In this document: positions 7,557 to 11,395 of the stretch, piece by piece
Layout of the letters: every line of letters begins with the position of its first letter
How positions within the stretch are numbered: position 1 is the first letter of the stretch
Assembly (NCBI GenBank): GCA_002400405.1
Contig: DHFM01000048.1
Span: 5,833-17,227 of the forward strand
Direction: 5' to 3'
Origin: Candidatus Moranbacteria bacterium UBA4824
Lineage (GTDB): Bacteria; Patescibacteriota; Minisyncoccia; Moranbacterales; UBA2206
Length of the DNA: 11,395 bases
Translations under genes and position numbers: made by a program
The notes under the pieces: model-generated
The model's input: the letters and a program-made list of their open reading frames with translations, nothing else
Told to the model about the DNA's origin: nothing
Databases searched by the model: none

Positions 7557-7700
7557 AGAATTAAAATTTTTTCGAAATTAAACTCGAACTCGGAATTTTA
7601 TAACTAAAAATTTTCCTCAATCAACGGCTACCAATGAAAATTTTTAGATAAAATTCGAATTCTCAAACAATAATTTCTCAAAAATTTTAATTCTCCAATG
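7551..7700. repeat. Long inverted repeat (150-base hairpin) before mnmA
   Basis: Two 65-base arms, 7551-7615 and 7636-7700, flank a 20-base loop. The outer 30 bases match at 27 positions (CATTGAAGAATTAAAATTTT against its complement ending in CCAATG). The inner 21 bases match perfectly if a 2-base bulge is allowed (GAATTTTAT, then CTAAAAATTTTC). About 48 positions pair in all, with an open region in the middle. This fills most of the 360 bases between the ATPase and mnmA. I see no gene in it and no obvious target-site duplication. It ends 12 bases before the mnmA start. Confidence 0.85.
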
Positions 7701-7712
7701 GTTTTTTCATAA

Positions 7713-8819
7713 ATGAAAAAAATTGGCAAGAAAGTATTATTGGGCATGTCAGGCGGTGTCGATTCCTGTGTGTCAGCAGCCCTGCTCAAAAAGCAGGGTT
7801 TTGATGTTAGGGGAGTATATTTTAAGTTTTGGAAAATTAATGGAGAAAAAAAAGATGAAAAATCTTTGCAAGATGCAAAAAAAATTGCCAAAATTTTGGA
7901 TATTCCACTGGAAATTGTTGATGTAAGAAAAAAATTTAAAAAAGAAGTGGTAGGATATTTTTTGAAAGAATATTCAGCGGGACGCACACCTAACCCTTGT
8001 GTTTTTTGCAATGAAAATTTGAAATTTAAAACTTTTTTTGAAATGGCGGATAAGTTGGGAATAGATTATGTAGCGACGGGACACTACACCCGCATAAAGC
8101 GGGAATTTCCAATTTCCAATTTCCAATTTCCAAATAAATTAAAAATTAAAAATTCAAAAAATAAATATAAATTATTAGAAGCGAAGGATAAAAACAAGGA
8201 TCAATCGTATTTTTTGTATCGCCTGAAACAGAAACAATTAGCTAGAATTATTTTTCCGTTGGGGAAATATAAAAAAGAAGAAGTTAGGATATTGGCGAAA
8301 AAATTTAACTTGCCTGTTTTTGATAAAGCAGAATCACAAGACGTTTGTTTTTTGGGGAAAAAATCAGTGGAGGAATTTTTGAAAGAAAACATAAAATTGA
8401 AAAAGGGGAAAATAATTAGCATGGACGGAAAGGTTATTGGAGAGCATTTGGGTCTTCCTCTTTACACACTCGGCCAACGAAAGGGAATAAATATTGGAGG
8501 AATCGGGCCGTATTATGTGATAAAAAAAGATAATAAAAAAAATTACCTCACCGTGACTAACAAAAAAGAGGATTTGTTTTTATTCTCTAAATTTGCTAAT
8601 ATAAATGAGGTAAATTGGATTTCGAATGTGCCTAAATTTCCGGCAAAAATTTTGGCGAGAATTAGATATCGAAGTCCATTGATTCCGGCAACGATAGTTA
8701 CGAAGCATAAAAAATACGAAATACAATTCGATATCGCACAACGCGCGGTGACGGCGGGGCAGTCGGTGGTGTTTTATAATGAAAAAGAAGAAGTGATGGG
8801 GGGAGGTTTAATTTTATAG
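7713..8819 (+). CDS. mnmA: tRNA-specific 2-thiouridylase MnmA
   Basis: Transfers sulfur to U34 of Lys, Glu and Gln tRNAs using ATP, in the cytoplasm. The PP-loop SGGVDS is at 13-18. GRTPNPCVFCNENLKF holds the first catalytic cysteine (Cys99 aligns with the E. coli nucleophile in NPDILCN). ATGHYTRI, NKDQSYFLYRL and ESQDVCFLG follow, the last with Cys212, the persulfide-carrying cysteine. LYTLGQRKGINIGG is the central-domain signature, and the C-terminal beta-barrel ends in VMGGGLIL. The 368 residues equal the usual size. About 16 extra residues lie between the two cysteines (IKREFPISNFQFPNKLKI and following). They come from a DNA heptamer repeat and lie in the loop where E. coli has nine residues. 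ATG 7713 gives the standard N-terminus. There is no Shine-Dalgarno, and the long hairpin ends just upstream. Confidence 0.96.
   Translation: MKKIGKKVLLGMSGGVDSCVSAALLKKQGFDVRGVYFKFWKINGEKKDEKSLQDAKKIAKILDIPLEIVDVRKKFKKEVVGYFLKEYSAGRTPNPCVFCNENLKFKTFFEMADKLGIDYVATGHYTRIKREFPISNFQFPNKLKIKNSKNKYKLLEAKDKNKDQSYFLYRLKQKQLARIIFPLGKYKKEEVRILAKKFNLPVFDKAESQDVCFLGKKSVEEFLKENIKLKKGKIISMDGKVIGEHLGLPLYTLGQRKGINIGGIGPYYVIKKDNKKNYLTVTNKKEDLFLFSKFANINEVNWISNVPKFPAKILARIRYRSPLIPATIVTKHKKYEIQFDIAQRAVTAGQSVVFYNEKEEVMGGGLIL
8104..8154. repeat. Heptamer repeat block inside mnmA
   Basis: Four exact tandem copies of AATTTCC fill 8104-8131. After a 2-base slip the 7-base period continues in degenerate form as ATAAATT, AAAAATT, AAAAATT (8134-8154). 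The reading frame stays open and encodes EFPISNFQFP then a Lys/Asn-rich run. Similar AT words fill the dprA-topA gap. Confidence 0.85.
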
Positions 8820-8893
8820 TTTTTTGGAAAAAAATAAAATTAAACTGAAAGAAGAGAAAGAGGTGAAATTTAAGAATTAAATAAAATAATTTT

Positions 8894-9163
8894 ATGTACG
8901 GAAATAATGACGCAAGCGATGAGGATAAAAAAAGACAGTTGAATGCTTTGAATATGCAACTGAGCATACTTGATAGTGATCAGAAGAAATTTTCCAATGA
9001 AAAAAATATGTTGGAGGCGGAAATTAGGAAACTAAAAATGGACTCGGAGAGGTTGCGAGTTGATTTGAGTGAAAAGCAAAAAAGATTCGAAGCAGTGAAT
9101 TTTCAATTTTCACAAAATGAAGATGAGATCAGGAGAATAAAAAGAAAATTAACATCATTATAA
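8894..9163 (+). CDS. Small coiled-coil protein, unknown function
   Basis: Eighty-nine residues of no family I can name. After a short acidic, polar start (MYGNNDASDEDKK) nearly the whole length (about 12-89) is a heptad-patterned, highly charged helix, with LNMQLSILDSDQKK, EKNMLEAEIRKLKMDSERL and FSQNEDEIRRIKRKL. It has no cysteines, prolines or membrane segment. It follows mnmA after 74 bases and ends one base before the next start. With the next gene and alaS it forms a tight run, so co-transcription is likely. No Shine-Dalgarno is visible; the AGAGGTG at 8859-8865 is too far upstream. The length, composition and packing support a real gene. Confidence 0.75.
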   Translation: MYGNNDASDEDKKRQLNALNMQLSILDSDQKKFSNEKNMLEAEIRKLKMDSERLRVDLSEKQKRFEAVNFQFSQNEDEIRRIKRKLTSL

Positions 9164-9164
9164 T

Positions 9165-9398
9165 ATGGCAATATCAAGATTAAAAAGTACTATAATTTCA
9201 GTTATCGGCAGTCGCAAGGAAGAAATTGCGAAAGCAGTTTATAATTATGAAAGTAAGGTCAGGGATATTGAAAGAAAATTAGATAGCGAAGGCAATATTT
9301 CCTCTGCAATGAATGATCTCAGAAATTTATTTCGCTATAATCTATCCAGCGATGATTATAGAAAAATAGAAAAAGAAATTGGATATAATGTAAAATAA
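9165..9398 (+). CDS. Small helical protein before alaS, unknown function
   Basis: Seventy-seven residues, not recognised. The N-terminal MAISRLKSTIISVIGSR is amphipathic, followed by a charged helical region (KEEIAKAVYNYESKVRDIER) and a C-terminal part (DLRNLFRYNLSSDDYRKIEKE). Leu/Ile/Phe spacing suggests a small all-alpha fold. It starts one base after the previous stop and ends five bases before alaS, so the three genes very likely share a transcript and may be translationally coupled. Whether it acts with AlaRS is open. Confidence 0.75.
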   Translation: MAISRLKSTIISVIGSRKEEIAKAVYNYESKVRDIERKLDSEGNISSAMNDLRNLFRYNLSSDDYRKIEKEIGYNVK

Positions 9399-9403
9399 TT
9401 TTT

Positions 9404-11287
9404 ATGAATGCATCAGAATTACGCCAAAAATATTTGGAATTTTTTGAAAAGCACGGACACGTGATTATTAAAAGTGCTTCTTTGATTCCGGAAAATGATC
9501 CCACTACTCTTTTTACTGGATCCGGGATGCAACCAATGATTCCCTATTTAATGGGAGAAAAACATCCATTGGGAACAAGAATTGTCGATTCACAAAAAAG
9601 TTTTCGTTCAGGTGATATCGAGGATGTGGGGGATAATCGCCACACGACTTTTTTTGAAATGCTTGGCAATTGGTCTCTAGGAGATTATTTCAAGAAAGAA
9701 CAAATCGCTTGGATGTTTGAATTTCTGACAAAAGAAATTGGTCTTGATCCAAAAAATCTTTACGTGTCAGTTTTTCGAGGTGATGAAAGTTTGAAAATTC
9801 CCAGAGATGATGAATCAGTTGCACTTTGGCAAGAACTTTTCAAGGGCGTGGGAATTGAAGCAGAGGCAGTGGATTTTGCCGAAAAGAATGGAATGCAAAA
9901 CGGAAAAATATTCTATTATGCAGTGGAAAAAAATTGGTGGAGTCGGGCTGGTGTGCCGGATAATATGCCAGTTGGCGAACCAGGTGGACCGGACACGGAA
10001 ATGTTTTGGGATTTTGGTGAGGAACTTGGAATTCATGAAAATTCACCTTGGAAAAATGAACCTTGTCATCCTAATTGTGATTGTGGAAGATTTTTGGAAA
10101 TTGGCAATAACGTTTTTATGCAATACATCAAAACTGCAACTGGTTTTGAACTTTTGAAACAACAAAATGTTGATTTTGGTGGAGGATTGGAGAGAATTAT
10201 GACTGCGCTAAATGGCAATCCGGATATGTTCCTGACGGATATTTTTGCTGGAGCTAAAGCAGAAATTGAAAAATTATCTGGAAAAAATTATGAAGACAAT
10301 AAAGAATCTTTTCGAGTCATCTTGGATCATCTGCGAGCCTCGACATTTTTGATTGCTGATGGTGCTTGCCCATCTAATAAGGATCAAGGATATTTTACGC
10401 GACGTCTGATTAGGCGAGCAGTTAGATTTGCGCACAAGCTTGGAATAGGAAAAAACTTCTGCTCCGATATTGCTAAAATTTATATCCAATATTATCAAAA
10501 TGCTTATCCTGATTTATTGGAGAAGTCAGAAAATATTTTTGAAGAATTGGAAAAAGAAGAAAATAAATTTAGAAAGACATTGGAAAAAGGACTTAAGGAA
10601 TTTGAAAAAACAATAAGCAGTGAACAGAGGGCAATGATTAGTGGAAAATCAGTATTCGAATTATATGCTACATATGGATTTCCTCTAGGACTTACTAGGG
10701 AACTAGCTAAAGAAAATAATCTGGAAATAGACGAGGAAGAATTTAAAAAAGAACTAGAAAAACACCAGGAACTTTCTAGAACTGCGTCAGCCGGAAAATT
10801 CAAGGGCGGGCTGGCTGATCATAGTGAAAAAATAACTGCATTGCACACTGCGACGCATTTGATGCTGGCGGGACTGCGACGTGTCCTTAGTGAAAATGTT
10901 CATCAGAAAGGATCTAATATCACCGAAGAACGAATTCGTTTTGATTTTTCATATTCCGACAAAATGACGGATGAGCAAAAAAAATCCGTGGAAGATTATG
11001 TTAATTTGGCAATTAATTCCAAGACTGATGTTGTGATGGAAGAAATGACACTGGACGAAGCGAGAAAGAAGGGTGCAGAAGGAGCATTTGAGAATAAATA
11101 TGGTGAGCGAGTGAAAGTATATTCAATTGGAGACCCTGAATCAAGTTCAGGACTCGCTCCTTTTAGTCGCGAGATTTGTGGCGGTCCGCATGTCCGAAAC
11201 ACCGGTGACATTAAAGGTGTTTTCAAAATTAAAAAAGAAGAAAGTTCTTCTGCGGGAGTGCGAAGGATTAAGGCGGTAGTGGAATAG
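9404..11287 (+). CDS. alaS: Alanyl-tRNA synthetase lacking the C-Ala domain
   Basis: Charges tRNA-Ala with alanine. 627 residues against about 870-880 in most bacteria. The catalytic core has RHTTFFEMLGNWSLGDYF (79-96, motif 2), PGGPDTEMFWDFG (193 on, where many enzymes read GPCGPCSE) and CHPNCDCGRFLEI (221-233). FGGGLERIM (259-266) is motif 3. The tRNA-recognition region has DHLRASTFLIADG and RRLIRRAVRFAHK. The editing domain (about 470-627) keeps its zinc ligands: HTATH (His481, His485) and CGGPH (Cys592, His596). Thr becomes Pro in the usual CGGTH. The protein stops right after AGVRRIKAVVE, the end of the editing domain. The coiled-coil dimerisation segment and C-Ala domain are absent. A terminator 24 bases on argues the stop is native. 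Minimal AlaRS forms of this kind have been described in CPR bacteria, as I recall. Confidence 0.97.
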   Translation: MNASELRQKYLEFFEKHGHVIIKSASLIPENDPTTLFTGSGMQPMIPYLMGEKHPLGTRIVDSQKSFRSGDIEDVGDNRHTTFFEMLGNWSLGDYFKKEQIAWMFEFLTKEIGLDPKNLYVSVFRGDESLKIPRDDESVALWQELFKGVGIEAEAVDFAEKNGMQNGKIFYYAVEKNWWSRAGVPDNMPVGEPGGPDTEMFWDFGEELGIHENSPWKNEPCHPNCDCGRFLEIGNNVFMQYIKTATGFELLKQQNVDFGGGLERIMTALNGNPDMFLTDIFAGAKAEIEKLSGKNYEDNKESFRVILDHLRASTFLIADGACPSNKDQGYFTRRLIRRAVRFAHKLGIGKNFCSDIAKIYIQYYQNAYPDLLEKSENIFEELEKEENKFRKTLEKGLKEFEKTISSEQRAMISGKSVFELYATYGFPLGLTRELAKENNLEIDEEEFKKELEKHQELSRTASAGKFKGGLADHSEKITALHTATHLMLAGLRRVLSENVHQKGSNITEERIRFDFSYSDKMTDEQKKSVEDYVNLAINSKTDVVMEEMTLDEARKKGAEGAFENKYGERVKVYSIGDPESSSGLAPFSREICGGPHVRNTGDIKGVFKIKKEESSSAGVRRIKAVVE

Positions 11288-11310
11288 CTTTTAGGTTAAA
11301 AAAGTATTTT

Positions 11311-11339
11311 AAAACAGAGCAAAAATAGCTCTGTTTTTT
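11311..11339 (+). terminator. Rho-independent terminator after alaS
   Basis: AAAACAGAGC (11311-11320) pairs perfectly with GCTCTGTTTT (11328-11337) across the 7-base loop AAAAATA, and the stem runs into further T residues. It lies 24 bases after the alaS stop and closes the plus-strand gene run. Confidence 0.9.
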
Positions 11340-11349
11340 ATATTAAAAG

Positions 11350-11358
11350 TTATCCACA
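11350..11358 (+). promoter_or_regulatory. Perfect DnaA box
   Basis: TTATCCACA matches the strict DnaA-binding consensus exactly. It is the only perfect copy I noticed in the window. It sits in non-coding DNA just past the alaS terminator and near the window edge. Whether it belongs to a cluster or an origin cannot be seen from here. Confidence 0.4.
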
Positions 11359-11395
11359 CCCACCAAGATTTTGTCATAAATAAGTAGTAATGTCA

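Noticed and set aside
8857..8882. Ribosome site AGAGGTG with a GTG start at 8863-8865
   Set aside because: The frame from GTG closes after five codons, and no ATG lies at a suitable distance.
11285..11287. AlaRS stop as a frameshift or nonsense truncation
   Set aside because: Only 24 bases separate the stop from a strong terminator, so no room remains for a C-Ala domain, and the cut falls exactly at a domain border.
1..11395. UGA-as-glycine genetic code
   Set aside because: The long genes contain no in-frame TGA and use GGN for glycine at conserved sites.

Overview
The window looks like a chromosomal segment of a candidate-phyla-radiation (Patescibacteria) bacterium, most likely on the Parcubacteria side. 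The reasons are an AT-rich genome, almost no Shine-Dalgarno sequences, an alanyl-tRNA synthetase that lacks its C-terminal domain, a sigma-region-4/HARE-HTH regulator, and a membrane protein followed by a VirD4-like ATPase, a pairing I associate with this group. Glycine uses GGN codons and no long gene contains in-frame TGA, so the standard bacterial code fits and the UGA-glycine code of Gracilibacteria/Absconditabacteria does not. The lineage is inference from gene content, not from a marker phylogeny.

Left, minus strand: dprA (2936-1860) followed by the start of topA (1700 to the window edge, unfinished), the widespread dprA-topA order. The 159-base gap between them is almost pure A/T and repetitive. 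A divergent promoter region at about 2949-2999 separates dprA from a plus-strand regulator (3016-4086) with a sigma region 4 helix-turn-helix, internal winged-helix-like segments and C-terminal HARE-HTH modules.

Middle, plus strand: a 112-base imperfect inverted repeat (4093-4204) leads into a membrane-anchored protein (4218-5489) and, 6 bases later, a VirD4/TraG/HerA-like ATPase (5496-7352). Together they appear to be a split version of one membrane-anchored DNA-pumping coupling ATPase. Its nearness to DprA, which loads RecA on incoming single-stranded DNA, makes a DNA transfer or uptake role worth testing. The ATPase carries a four-cysteine zinc-ribbon-like segment and an in-frame GC-rich palindrome. 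A possible one-helix membrane peptide (7374-7556) and a 150-base long hairpin (7551-7700) follow.

Right, plus strand: mnmA (tRNA 2-thiouridylase, with an in-frame insertion made of heptamer repeats), two small unknown proteins (8894-9163 and 9165-9398), and alaS, complete at 627 codons without the C-Ala domain and closed by a clear intrinsic terminator (11311-11339). A perfect DnaA box lies just beyond it.

A recurring theme is repeat sequence beside or inside genes: two long hairpins just upstream of start codons, a GC-rich palindrome inside the ATPase gene, and heptamer repeats inside mnmA. No tRNA, rRNA, CRISPR array, transposase or phage gene was seen.
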